Source: Cryptomeria japonica (lineage: Eukaryota > Streptophyta > Pinopsida > Cupressales > Cupressaceae). From it: a DNA stretch of 64,000 bases. Position 1 is the stretch's first letter, and every line of letters begins with the position of its first letter. The notes below the pieces were generated by a model. The model had not been told where the DNA came from. It did no database searches and saw nothing but the letters and a program-made list of their open reading frames with translations. The DNA is taken from contig NC_081407.1 in assembly GCF_030272615.1 (NCBI RefSeq), forward strand, positions 147,623,744 through 147,687,743, in the 5' to 3' direction. A program made the position numbers and the translations under genes. Positions 44,241 to 55,349 of the stretch are shown piece by piece.

Positions 44241-45584
44241 CTATTTCCCAGTTGCAATCAATTCACCTTTGTTGTCAAAGATTTTGCATATTCCATTTCT
44301 AAACTCTAGTGGGTATCCTCTATCATTCAGTTGTGCCACACTTAAAAGATTGTGTTTTAGGCCTTCAACCCAATAGACATCGTCAACACTGTTCTTTCCA
44401 TTAAGAGAAATAACTCCCTTACCTTTAACCATACAGGGTGAGTCATTTCCAAATATGACAACACTGCCATCAAATTCCTCTAGTGAAAGAAATTTGCTCC
44501 GATCACCGGTCATGTGATGTGAACAACCACTATCAATGATCCAATCATTGGAGTTATCCATTCTGGATACTAGTGCCTTCTGATTTGATATTTCTTCCTT
44601 AATAGCTACAAACACAATATCTTCACTAGCATCATCATCAGATTCTTCATTAGTAATACCACTATCAATAGCTACAAGACAATCTCTCTTGCCTTTACCC
44701 TTATACTTCTTAAATTTTTCTCTCTTGTATTCATTTTCACCATTAGGGAAATTAGCTGCTATATGACCAATCTTGTTGCATGCAAAACATTTTAAAGGTA
44801 GCTTACCTCTATATTTACCAGTGCCTCTAGGCAATCGTTTTGCCAATAATGCTTCAAGTTCCACTAAGTTATCTTCACCATCAACATCTTTTTTGGATCT
44901 AGATTCATAGCTATGATCGGTATCTCTACTTCTTCTCACATATGAGTTAGAGATAAAAGCTTTGAATGCAGATTCTAATTTTTGTACACTAACATCATAG
45001 CCATTTAGTTCAAAAGTAGTAAGTTTGCCAATAGTAGAGTCAAGAGTTACCTTTGTCTTGTCAATGGATTTCAGCTCTTGAATCATTTCAACTCAGATAG
45101 CATAGACTGGTAGCAGGGTTCTCAGTACCTTAGTGATTACTGTGGCATATTCCACTTTCCCTCCTGCACTCTTTATCTCACCAACTATCTCTTTGATCCT
45201 TTGACCATACTGCTAGATATTCTCACCTTAAGACATTCTCATGTCATAAAACTTTCCTCTTAAACTCTCCTCTTTGGAAATCTTAACATGCTCATCACTG
45301 CTATAAATCTCTTCAAGTTTTTGCCATACTTCATGTGCAGTTTCAAGACTGGGAACATCTACATATTTAACATCAAATGGAGAACTGATAATAGCCTCTA
45401 ATGCTTGGTGATTTTCTTGTTGTTCTTTCTTCTGATCATCAGTCAGGATTCCAATAGGTATAATATACTTAGTTCCTATATGATCCCAATACTGACTACC
45501 AAGACTCTTAATGTAAATCTTCATTTTGTCACTCCATATTCTATAGTTATCTTTGTTGAAATTCAAACCTTCTTTCTTCATCAT
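44241..45584 (-). pseudogene. X Gag and protease
   Basis: The start codon is at 45584. The UBN2-type Gag (K-D-N-Y-R-I-W-S-D-K-M-K-I-Y; V-W-Q-K-L-E-E-I-Y) is open to 45228. Stops lie at 45226 and near 45100, then the frame is open again from 45086 to 44241. A zinc knuckle C-F-A-C-N-K-I-G-H-I-A-A-N-F has lost its last Cys. The protease site W-I-I-D-S-G-C-S-H-H-M is intact (about 44540), followed by H-N-L-L-S-V-A-Q-L-N. The layout is that of W's Gag; the coiled coil and SKQ motif seen in V, Y and Z are absent. Confidence 0.9.
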
Positions 45585-45639
45585 GATCTACAAGATCTTT
45601 TCCTCAAGTTGTTAGGCTTTTAGATGAAGAGGACCTGAG

Positions 45640-45653
45640 ATGCTCTGATACCA
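45640..45653 (-). promoter_or_regulatory. Primer-binding site of X
   Basis: On the minus strand it reads TGGTATCAGAGCAT, two bases after the 5' LTR; complementary to the 3' end of initiator methionine tRNA. Confidence 0.85.
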
Positions 45654-45655
45654 AT

Positions 45656-47095
45656 TGATGGTATGATGAAAGAATAAATATTCGGTAGAATACTGAGAGG
45701 GGGGGTGAAGTAGTATATTGAAAAACTGATACAAAGTTCCCAAACTTAAATTCAAACTCACAAAGTAAACATATCTCAGTCAAGATCAATATTCATAAGA
45801 ATACTTGATATCATCTGGTTTGACTGTTATGACAACTTAACAGTAAACAACTTTAATCTTGTAAACATCAACAATGCTTAATCATAACTCAACATATTCA
45901 TCTCTCAATGCTTCTAGTTATCATGCCTTATCAGAAGTTAACCAAATCAACAAATAAGATTATAACCACAAAAACATTCACCACTTGACACAAATGTTTA
46001 TATGTGGAAAGCCCAAATAGGTCAAAAACCATGGTGAAATGAGACTCACAAGGATAGCTATCTAAACTCTTCTGAAGTTCACCCTATTAGGAGCCAAGCC
46101 TGTTAAAGCTTTACAATAAGTCCTATTAAGAACTAATTCCAGTTAGGAATCACCCGGTTAAGGGATTTACAAAATATGCCTTGATGAAAAGCACAATACC
46201 TTGTTAGGAGTGACCTTGCTAGAGGATTTAAGAATCTAAGCTAATGGACCACCTTGTTAGAGGATTTAATGAGTAACCAAGCTTGTTAGAGCTTACCCAG
46301 TTAAAGGATTTCACTTCTGTTGTAATTGTTAGAAAACAACAAGTTTTCCTAATCTGTCTGAGTAGCACTATATTTGCTTGATTAGATCCTTCTAAGATTC
46401 AATCTGCCTTCACTCAAAGTGTAGATCCATTCACTGGTTAGGCAACAACACACTCAACAAGTTTCTATCAATCTTGCCAACCACCTTTATAAACAACTTC
46501 ATCAACCTTAAATACAAATCAATTAGGTTGATAACACAAGAAAAACCTAATTCTCATCATCGAGATTACAAACAAGTCGGTTCAATTTTGACCGTTATAA
46601 ATCATGACAATCTCTTCACATTCTTTAAGAAAATTCCAACCACTCCATGATCACCACTTCATCGGACTTTGTGACTCATCATGCATTGTGCATTAGATGC
46701 AATCCACTTTGCTCCTTCCCTAGATAAAAACAAACGTGCCAAAACAATTTGAAGTTATCCTCATATAATGATCACACGTGTCTCCATCATTATCATTCAT
46801 CAGATAATAAACCAACAAACTTGATCAGTTAGGGTTTAACAACTAATAGGTTTTACTAGTTACATTACATAGAAAATTTTAACCCTTTACACTGGTTCAC
46901 TGGTTCAACTTACAAACTTTTCATACCGGTTTACAACATCTTCCACAAAGCTTTTCTTACCAGTTACTAGCCAATATCAAAAACAACAATATCAACAATA
47001 ACATAAAATACCATTACCAGTTCAATTGACATCAACGACAACATATCATTAATGCAATCTTTATGCAAAATGCCAACAAACTCAAAATTCCAACA
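45656..47095 (-). repeat. 5' LTR of X with a 17-bp extra end
   Basis: It matches 26703-28113 outside the rearranged area. The usual end TGTTGGCATTTTGC is at 47078 (minus strand), but 17 further bases (47079-47095) repeat a variant of the same end, starting TGTTGGAATTTTG. The host duplication abuts the outer copy. Confidence 0.82.
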
Positions 47096-48447
47096 TGTTG
47101 AACACAGAGTACCACTGAGAGGGGGGGTGAATCAATGGTTCATAGGTCTTTTCTTTTTCTGATCTAACTTGAGAATATCAAGTATGTATTTAATCACATA
47201 AATAGTCAAACTAGTAATATAAGAAAGAAAGACAAAGTGACCATGCATACACAAGCAACTCACAACACCAGATTTATGAGGAAAACCCAATATGGGAAAA
47301 ACCTCGATGAGAAAAGTTGTTGAAGTCTACTACTCCAATCCAACCTCACAGGTAAAATATAGATTTGCAAATATTTTAGGGTACCAACCCAAGGAGCACC
47401 AACCCCTACACCAAGCTCCGACTTGGCAATGTATCTTGAAATACTATTTGAATGCAATTAAGGCTTCTTCCTACAAATGAATTCTGCAGCTCTTGAATCA
47501 ATTAACTCTTTGTTATCTTTCTCTCCTTTTCACACATAGTCTCTTAATACACTATGTCACACTAGGATGTTGCCTGCTCTACCACACCTCACAGGTAGGC
47601 TCAACTGCCTGACTATGAAACTACTACTAGAATCCTCTTACTAGTTTGCTTGCTTACTCACACCATAACTTGATCGAAACCCCTTCCCAATTTTTCTCCT
47701 TCTAACTTCTCTCCTCTCCACAATCTTCACAACAATATCAACACATTCTGTTCATTGCTTCCTTTTCTTATCAGATGATTTCTCGCCAAAAAGCAATTCA
47801 AAATCTAGGTGGTTAGGGTTTCTTTACCATCCTTGAGGCAAATCAAATCTAATTAGATCTTGCAAGATCTGATCACCTTGAAGTCCATCTATTCATCTCC
47901 GTCATTTCTGCACCTTTTAAGACAAGTTTTATAGACAAGGGAAACATGATCCTTTATATAGATCTACATCTGTCAAACTTCTATTAATACCTCTATTGTT
48001 TCCTTCTCGAGGTATTCTTTTAATCCGATCTTCTTGCTTTGATCTAGGTGCCAACTACTCCCCTGATCTTCCTCTGTCATTCCTTCTTCCTTGAGCCACA
48101 TTTAGTCTAATGCAATTCCTTGATTTGCGGTTCCTTCATTAATGGTGAATAGTTGATTCATTAACTATGTGGATGAAGCTTCACCAACCACACCCTACTT
48201 GCCACCTCAGCTTCACACGGCATCACACCGATCAAGACATGGCCTTCCAATGTTCAGTTGGTTTGGCAAACACATACCAGTAAAACCCTTTGCTAGTAGA
48301 GTGTTCTTCTCCTGTTGACCGATATAAAATCCTGTACTAGTTGCACATCTTGACATTCTTCCTCTTCATGATTAACCAAGCAACCATCTACCATGCTCAA
48401 TCTCCACTAGTTGACATCAATGACAACTAAGTGCCAAAATGCCAACA
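47096..48447 (-). repeat. 3' LTR of Y
   Basis: It pairs with 53964-55339. On the plus strand it starts TGTTGAACACAGAG and ends AAAATGCCAACA. The G-run motif (ACTGAGAGGGGGGG) is at about 47119-47132. A TATATAAAG box on the minus strand is at about 47951-47960. Confidence 0.9.
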
Positions 48448-48630
48448 ATCTTCCCCTTTGGCATTGATGTAAACTTCTCATAGTCCACTCCATATCGGTA
48501 CATTTCTCCCCCTTTGACATAGTGACAAAGGGTACTTGTGCACTCCCCCTTTGATCCACACAATGCTCCCCCTAAGCCACACAAACCTTCCTAGGAAAAT
48601 GATACAACTCCCAACTTGTATCGAAGGTAC
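48448..48630 (-). promoter_or_regulatory. Multiple purine tracts before Y 3' LTR
   Basis: On the plus strand, pyrimidine tracts occur at about 48449-48459 (TCTTCCCCTTT), 48506-48517, 48543-48554 and 48570-48578. Read on the minus strand they are AAAGGGGGAG-like polypurine tracts; the one abutting the LTR is the expected primer. Confidence 0.65.
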
Positions 48631-49400
48631 TCAAACGTGCTTACCGGTAGTGGTTTGGTGAAAATGTCTGCCACCTATTCACCAGTAGGAACATAGTCCA
48701 TTCTTACCTCTTGTCCTTCAACCTTCTCTCTAAGGAAGTGATATTTGGTTGCAATGTGTTTTTTTCTGGAATGCATGACCGGATTCTTTTCTATGTTGAT
48801 TGCACTTGAATTGTCACACTAGATGAGAATGGGATCAGTGATTTCCACTTGGATATCTTTGAGATTCTGCTTCATCCAAAGCACCTGAGAGCAACATGTA
48901 GCAACAAAAATGTATTCAGCTTTAGTAGTAGATAGGGAGACTGAGTCTTGCTTCCTTCTATGCCATGAGACCAACCGGTCAACCAGAAAGAATGCACCAC
49001 CACTTGTGCTCTTTCTAACATCAATGCATCCTGCCCAATTGGCATCAGTGTATGCTTCCAAAATTAAATTTTCCTATTTAGGATACCACAAACCATAGCT
49101 GAGCATTCCTTGTAGATACCTAAAAATTTTGCTAACAACATTCATGTGTGACTACTTTGGTGCATCTTGAAATCTGACCACCATACATACTGCCTGAACA
49201 ATATCTGGTCTTGAAGTAGTTAGATATAGTAGACTACCTATCATGGATCTATACAAAGTCTGATCCACTACCGGTGATTCATCATTCTTACTTAATTTGT
49301 TGCCAGTCACCATGGGAGTACTTACTGGTTTGCAATCTTCCAGTTGGAAGTTCTTCAGCATCTCCTTTGCATACTTGACCTATGAGATATAGATTCCTTT
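48631..49400 (-). pseudogene. Y RNase H
   Basis: The minus-strand pieces include A-Y-T-D-A-N-W-A-G-C-I-D (about 49025-49060, first Asp), S-T-T-K-A-E-Y-I-F-V-A (Glu, about 48915) and the C-terminal V-A-D-I-F-T-K-P-L-like end near 48640-48680. The upstream part has S-L-L-Y-L-T-T-S-R-P-D-I (about 49210) after K-P-V-S-T-P-M-V-T-G. Stops lie near 49379, 49149, 49074, 48819 and 48676. It is continuous with RT upstream. Confidence 0.88.
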
Positions 49401-50080
49401 ATCTTTCTATAGTATCTGCAATCCAAGGAAGTAAGTCAATTCACCAAGCATTGACATCTCAAATTTTGACTGCATCAGATCAACAAACTCTTTGCATAGA
49501 GTATCCTTTTTGCCACCAAATATGATGGCATCTACATACACAACCACAATAATCATGTGACTCCCATCTTTCCTTATGTACAAATTGTTGTCAGCACTTC
49601 TCTTTTTGAATCCTCGCTCCTTTAGATACAAATCCAATCTTGAGTACCATGCTCTGGGGGCTTGCTTTAAACCATACAAAGCTTTCTTTAATCGACATAC
49701 AAATGTTTCATCATGTATACTTCTTCTTCTAAATTTCTATTTAGAAAAGAAAATTTTACATCCATTTGGTACACTTTGTAGCCCTTGTAGGCAAAGTAAG
49801 CTAGAAACATCCTAATTGCTTCTAATCTAGCCACCGGTGCAAATGTCTCTTCAAAGTCAAACCCTTCTACTTGAGAGTATCCTTTGCACACTAATCTAGC
49901 TTTATGTCTCACAACCTTACCTTCTTCATTCATTTTGTTCTGGTAGACCTACTTTGTGCCAATGATGTTCTTGTCTTCCGGTCTAGGGACTAATTCCCAA
50001 GTCTTGTTCTTCTCTGTCTAGTGCATTTCTTCTTCCATGGCATCCATCCATTCTTGTCTCTTGCTAGCCTCAATGAAATT
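49401..50080 (-). pseudogene. Y reverse transcriptase
   Basis: Copia RT with [14 protein letters not shown] (about 49900) and [10 protein letters not shown]. It continues with [12 protein letters not shown] (about 49750) and Y-G-L-K-Q-A-P-R-A-W-Y (about 49660). The active site reads Y-V-D-A-I-I-F-G-G at about 49530, so the second catalytic Asp is Ala. Frame breaks lie near 49690, and stops near 49935, 50018 and 49407. The stop codons stand mostly where related elements have Gln or Trp. Confidence 0.88.
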
Positions 50081-51352
50081 TTAGGGTTTAACTTTAGTCA
50101 TGAGGCATAGGTTGACTTGTTCATCATTTTGGGAAAGTCTTCTTCTAGTCTGCACACCATCACTCTTATTTCCCAGAATTTTCTCTTTCGGATGATTCAA
50201 CTGTACATATCGGTTGGGAACCTTCTGAGGTACTACCTCTAGTTCAGTGTCAGACTGAACTTCAATATTTTCATCATCAGATTCATCATACCAATTAATG
50301 TGTGGTTGACATACTTTGTGCATATCCTCATCAACTCTTACATGCACACTTTCAACAATTCTTCTTATTCTTTTATTGTAGCATTTGTAGGTCTTGATGT
50401 TTGATGAGTAACCAAGGAAGATCCCTTTATCACTTCTAGAGTCAAAACTTCCCAAACTATCCATATCTTTCTTAATGAAGCATTTGCTTCCAGAAACTTT
50501 GAAATATTTGACTGATGGCTTCTAGTTATACAATAATTCATAATGTGTCATCTTGTTGTTTGTTCTTAACTGAACCTAGTTCAAGGTGTATGTAGCAGTA
50601 TGAACAACTTCTTTCCAATATGTATCTGACAAACTGGCCTCATTCAACATAGTTCTGGCCATCTCCTTGACTGTCATGTTCTTCCTTTCTACCACACCAT
50701 TTTGTTGTGGTGTTCTAGGAGTAGAGTATTGCCTTGTACTTCCATGTTTTTCACAATAATCTTCAAATTCATTTGATGTGAACTCTCCACCCCTATCTGA
50801 TCTTAGACATTTTAATTTGTACCCACTTTCCTTTTCCACCATCTTTCTAAAGATCTTGAATCTTTCAAATGCTTGTGATTTATCTTGCAAAAAGGTGACC
50901 CATGTCATCCTTGAGTAGTCATCAATGAAAAGCATAAAGTATATTTCACCGGTAAGTGCTCTTATTCTAGTCATACCACACAAATCTGTATGCATAATTT
51001 CAAGTGGCTTTGAGGTGTTGTGCTCCTTTGTCCTGAAACTTACTCTTGTCTTCTTTCCTTTTACACATTCATCACAAAATGTATTAACTGGCTTGATGAT
51101 GGGTGGAATATTCCTCACACACCCCTTTTTTCTTACTACAACTAAGTTATCAAAATTTATGTGGCCTAATATTCTGTGCCACAACCAACTCTCATCTACT
51201 TTTCCTAACATGCATTGGGACTCATAGCATTCCTTCAGACTATAAATATTTCCATCAGTTCTCTTTCCTTCTACTACAACTTTACTGGTACTATCTTTCT
51301 TTATCTAACAACCAATTGAGTCAAAGGTGAATTTGTAACCTTTGTTGCACAT
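50081..51352 (-). pseudogene. Y integrase
   Basis: The zinc finger region starts W-L-W-H-R-I-L-G-H-I-N-F (about 51190) and C-D-E-C-V-K-G-K (about 51070). The core contains I-M-H-T-D-L-C-G (first Asp), C-L-R-S-D-R-G-G-E-F (second Asp) and N-G-V-V-E-R-K-N (Glu), so the D,D-35-E triad is intact. The C-terminal part continues as G-I-F-L-G-Y-S-S-N (about 50420) and an acidic linker. Stops lie at about 50576, 50525, 51305 and 50081. Sense-strand coding for 211 codons without a stop (51211-50576) shows moderate decay only. Confidence 0.92.
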
Positions 51353-51595
51353 CTAACTCACACTTAGCAGATTATGTTTGAGGCCTTCCACATAATATAC
51401 ATCATGTGCCTTCAGTTTTCCATCAATGCTTAGTGTTCCTTTTCCCTTTATTTTGATGGAGGAATTATCTCCAAACCTTACCGATCCACCATTCCAATCT
51501 TCAAGATTAATGAATTTTCTTTTGTCACCAGTCATATGGTTTGAGCAACCACTATCTACCACCCATAGATTTTTCCTCTTAGCATGCAAGGCAGT
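51353..51595 (-). pseudogene. Y protease
   Basis: The frame reads W-V-V-D-S-G-C-S-N-H-M-T-G-D (about 51530-51565), the intact aspartic-protease site of Copia elements. It then shows V-R-F-G-D-N-S-S-I-K-I-K-G-K-G and V-Y-Y-V-E-G-L-K-H-N-L-L-S-V-S, its C-terminal part. A stop follows at 51350-51352 where the sequence runs on towards integrase. A TAG at 51593-51595 separates it from Gag. The protease would release Gag, protease, integrase and RT from the polyprotein. Confidence 0.9.
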
Positions 51596-53898
51596 CTACA
51601 ATATGAGACTTGATTCTACCTTTTCCTTTTCTTTCTCAACCCAAACCGGTTTTATTTCCTTCTTGTTGTCAGCTCCTGTATTCTGCTCAGGTTCAGATAC
51701 CGGTCTTTGATCGAGATTTTCCTTCACTTGCTTGATCTTCTTGTTTCTACATAATTTGGCTATGTGTCCAAATTCTTGACAGTTATAGCATTTTATGTTT
51801 TCAATAAAGGAAGCATCCTTAATGCTATCATAGGATATCAATTGGTTCTTCCTACAATCAAAACTCTTATGTCCATATCCATTTCACTGATAGAAAACAA
51901 CATTCATATCTCAAAGTGAATTAAATGAATTTATACTTTCAAAATTCATAGAAGGTTTATTTTTTAACCTACAGTCAATTATTTTGTGCCCAAATTTATT
52001 ACACCGGTAACAGTAACCATGAAAATTTGATACATATTGGTCATGTTGTCTTGGTCCTGAATGGAACTACCTCATTGGGGGTCTTCCATTCATGTTGTTG
52101 AATCTGGTGAATCCTTCTTGGTCAATCTTGACATTCCTCCTTGGATTTGCAAATTTGTGCATGAAATGTGACCTCCGGTTCATTTCTGTATATCGGTTTG
52201 GATGTTGATTTCTAACAGCATCAGCATATGTCTTTATGTCATTTTCCTTGCCTGTAGTGAATGTCTTCTTTTCTTCTCCTTCAATTGAAGAAGTGAACAT
52301 TATCTCTTTGTCAGATTTACCTTTGTGGGTTGATCCTTGACCAACTTCAAAGCCTAAGCCACCTGTGTCTTTGGATTGCTTTTGTTTGCTTAACATCTTA
52401 TCCAAAGCTTCAGTGTTTCCTTCATACTTGCTTCCTATTTTTATTTCTTCCTTGCTTTCTTCAAGCTCCTTTCTCAGCTTTATTATTTTTGCTTCTAGCT
52501 CTTGATGCTCCTTTTATTTCTTTGTCAAGTCAAGGGTTGTAGCTTCACCGATCCTCTTAGTTTTTTCCAGCTGCAACTTCAAGTCAGATATGATTTGACC
52601 GGATTCTTCCTGAGACTGCTTCAAGAGATCTTATTCATCTACTACAACAAGCTTAACTCTTTTGAGTTGTCTTCTTGTTTTACTTAGTTCTTCAAGTGCA
52701 TTGATAAGTTCACTCTCCAAATCCACTTCAAGAGATCTTGTTTATCTACTGCAACAAGCTTAACTATCTTGAGTTCTCTTCTTATTTTACTTAGTTCTTC
52801 AAGTCCACTAATAAGTTCACTCTCCAAATCCACTTCAGCCTCAACATACTCTTCTTCCTCATCTTCAATAGCAGGTCTGTTAAATGCTATGAAAAGATTT
52901 ACTTTTCTATGGTTCTCATGGTCATCATCTTCTGATGCATCCTCATCATCTGTTGTGTCATCCTCAATGGTATATAAGCTGTTTTGGTTTCGGTAGTCTT
53001 TTCTTCCCTGCCAGTTGTCATTCCTTTCTTTGTCTTTGCCGATAGATCTTTTGAACTCTCTTGACTCATCTCCATCAGTTTCTTTGTGAGGATAGCTTGC
53101 AGTGAAGTGTCCTACCTTCCCACAATTGAAACACTTAAGTGGTAGCTTTCCTTTGTACCGGCCTAATCCTCTTTTGAGCTTCCTAACAAAGTTTGCTACT
53201 TCAACATCAGAGTCTTCACTGAATTCTTTATGAGTAACAACTTCTTTCCCCTTTTTGGTGGTATTGAAAGCAACTTCTTTTCTTGAGGAAGTCTCACCGA
53301 TTGTTCTCATCTCATAGGCTTTCAGGGAACCAAATAGTTCATCCATAGTAAAAGTCTTCAGATCCTTGGCTTCTTCTATGGCTGACACTTTAGTATCATA
53401 TTTGGGAGTGAGAGATCTAAGTATCTTTTTGACAAGAATTTGATTTGCAATCTCTTCACCAAGTCCTCTAATAGCATTCAGAGTTTCATCAAATCTATGA
53501 AGATAATCCATAATTTTTTCATCATCTTTCATTTTAATGCTTTCAAGTTGGCTCCTTAGAGTTTGCAGTTTGGCCTCCTTGACCTTTGCATCTCCCTCAA
53601 ACAACCTTTGCAACTTGTCCCATGTTTCCTTTGCTGAAACATAGTGCATGACTTTGACAAATTCATTATCAGATAGTCCACTCAAGATGGCACGTTTAGC
53701 CTTTACATTATTTTCATACTCCTTCTTTGCATTTGGATCAGTGGGAGGAGTATTAGGAATGGCATACCCATTCTTAACTGACATCCATACATCAAAGCCA
53801 AGAGATCAAATATATGTCTCCATTCTTCTGCTCCAGAAGGCATAGTTAGATCCATCAAACACGGGAGCTTTTGAGGAAGCAGACTCACTTCTTGCCAT
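51596..53898 (-). pseudogene. Y Gag, long form with two zinc-knuckle regions
   Basis: The start codon is at 53898, 63 bases after the LTR. The UBN2/DUF4219-type Gag begins F-D-G-S-N-Y-A-F-W, with a TGA at about 53805. W-D-K-L-Q-R-L-F-E-G and a zinc knuckle C-F-N-C-G-K-V-G-H-F (about 53110-53140, last Cys lost) follow. Then come an acidic region and coiled coil, D-K-M-L-S-K-Q-K-Q-S-K-D-T-G-G-L-G (about 52360-52405), and further knuckle remnants. Another knuckle C-Y-N-C-Q-E-F-G-H-I-A-K-L-C lies at about 51750-51790. A 107-bp tandem duplication (52619-52832) shifts the frame. Confidence 0.9.
52619..52832. repeat. 107-bp tandem duplication in Y gag
   Basis: Copy 1 is 52619-52725 and copy 2 is 52726-52832, with a constant offset of 107 up to CACTTCA at 52837. 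Seven or so differences are visible. As 107 is not a multiple of three, it breaks the Gag frame. Confidence 0.92.
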
Positions 53899-53945
53899 TA
53901 TGCTCAAAGTCCAGAATCTACCCAAGGTTTAGAGATAACTAGAAA

Positions 53946-53961
53946 CTTGGCTCTGATACCA
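53946..53961 (-). promoter_or_regulatory. Primer-binding site of Y
   Basis: On the minus strand it reads TGGTATCAGAGCCAAG, two bases after the 5' LTR; an intact methionine-tRNA-type site. Confidence 0.88.
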
Positions 53962-53963
53962 AT

Positions 53964-55339
53964 TGTTGAACACAGAGTACCACTAAGAGGGGGGGTGAAT
54001 TAGTGGTTCCTAGGTCTTTTCTTTTTCTGATCTAACTTGAGAATATCAATTATGTATTTAATCAAATAAATAGTCTAACCGGTAATATAAGAAAGAAAGC
54101 CAAAGTGACCATGCATACACAAGCAACTCACAACACTAGATTTATGAGGAAACCCCAATATGGGAAAAACCTCGATGAGAAAAGCTACTGAAGTCTACTG
54201 CTCCAATCCAGCCTCATAGGTAAAACACATATTTACAAAGATTTTAGGGAACCAACCCCTACACTTTTAGGGCACCAACCCAAGGAGCACCAGCCCCTAC
54301 ACCAAGCTCTGACTTGGCAATGTATCTTGAAATACTATTTGAATGCAATTAAGGTTTCTTACTAGAACTAAATTCTATAACTCTTGAATCAATTAACTCT
54401 CTGTTATCTTTCTCTCCTTTTCACACACAATCTCTCAATACATTGTGTCACACTAGGATTCTACCTACTCTACCATGCCTCACCGGTTAGGCTCAACTGC
54501 CTGACTATGAAACTACTGGTAGAATCCTCTTACCAATTTGCCTGCTTACTCACACTGTAACTTGATCAAAACCCCTTCCCAAGTTTTCTACTTCTAACTT
54601 CTCTCCTCTCCACAATATTCACAACAACATCAACACATTTTGTTCATTGCTTCCTTTTCTTATTAGATGCTTTTCCACCAAAAAACAATTCAAAATCCAG
54701 GTAGTTAGGGTTTCTTCACCATCCTCAAGGAAAATCAAATCCAATCAGATCTTGCAAGATCTGATCACCTTGAAGTCCATCTGTTCATCTCCGTCATTTC
54801 CATGCCTTTTAAGACACCTTTTACAAACAAGGGAAACACAGTCCTTTATATAGATTTGCATCTGTCAAACTGCTATTAATACCTCTGTTGTTTCCTTCTT
54901 GAGGTATTCTTTCAATCCGATCTTCTTTCTTCGATCTAGGTACCAACTACTCCCCTGATCTTCCTCTGTCATTCCTTCTTCCTTGAGCTACATTTAGTCT
55001 GATGCAATCCCTTGATTTGCAGTTCCTTCAATAATGGCAAATAGCTGATTCATTAACCCTGTGGATGAAGCTTCACCAACCACACCCTACTTGCCACCTC
55101 AGCTTCACACGGCAGCACACCGATCAAGACACGACCTTCCAATGTTCAGTCAATCTGGAAAACACATACCGGTAAAACCCTTTGCCAGTAGAGTGTTCTT
55201 CTCCTATTGACTGGTATAGCATCTTGTACCGATTACACATCTTGGCATTCTGCCTCTTCGTCATTAACCAAGCAACCATCTACCATGATCAATCTCCACC
55301 AATTGACATTAATGACAACTAAGTGCCAAAATTCCAACA
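53964..55339 (-). repeat. 5' LTR of Y
   Basis: It pairs with 47096-48447 and is some 24 bases longer, with an extra repeat of the words ACCAACCC near 54255-54295. The right end, TTCCAACA, is followed by the duplication CAACA. Confidence 0.9.
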
Positions 55340-55349
55340 CAACATGTGT
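55340..55349. repeat. Adjacent duplications of Y (CAACA) and X (TGTGT)
   Basis: 55340-55344 CAACA is both the right duplication of Y and the second copy of X's last five bases. 55345-55349 TGTGT is X's right duplication, after which V's LTR resumes. Confidence 0.8.

Larger units (their letters stand above)
26703..47095 (-). mobile_element. Element X: Ty1/copia retrotransposon, split by a LARD
   Basis: On the minus strand the order is 5' LTR (47095-45656), PBS, Gag, protease, integrase, RT, RNase H, PPT and 3' LTR (28113-26703). Without the 13.0-kb LARD it is about 7.4 kb. The target duplication is TATGT (26698-26702) and TGTGT (55345-55349), separated further by Y; the uninterrupted site in V's left LTR is TGTGT at 14350-14354. 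The last five bases of X are present twice (47091-47095 and 55340-55344) because Y inserted there. Closely related to W in Gag and RT. Confidence 0.88.
47096..55339 (-). mobile_element. Element Y: full-length Ty1/copia retrotransposon
   Basis: The minus-strand order is 5' LTR (55339-53964), PBS, Gag, protease, integrase, RT, RNase H, purine tracts and 3' LTR (48447-47096). It is 8244 bp long. The duplication CAACA at 47091-47095 and 55340-55344 is exact. Gag is unusually long, with two zinc-knuckle regions. All pol domains are present but interrupted by stops. The extended Gag, the repeated purine tracts and the motif shared with V and Z suggest a Sirevirus-like element. Confidence 0.93.
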
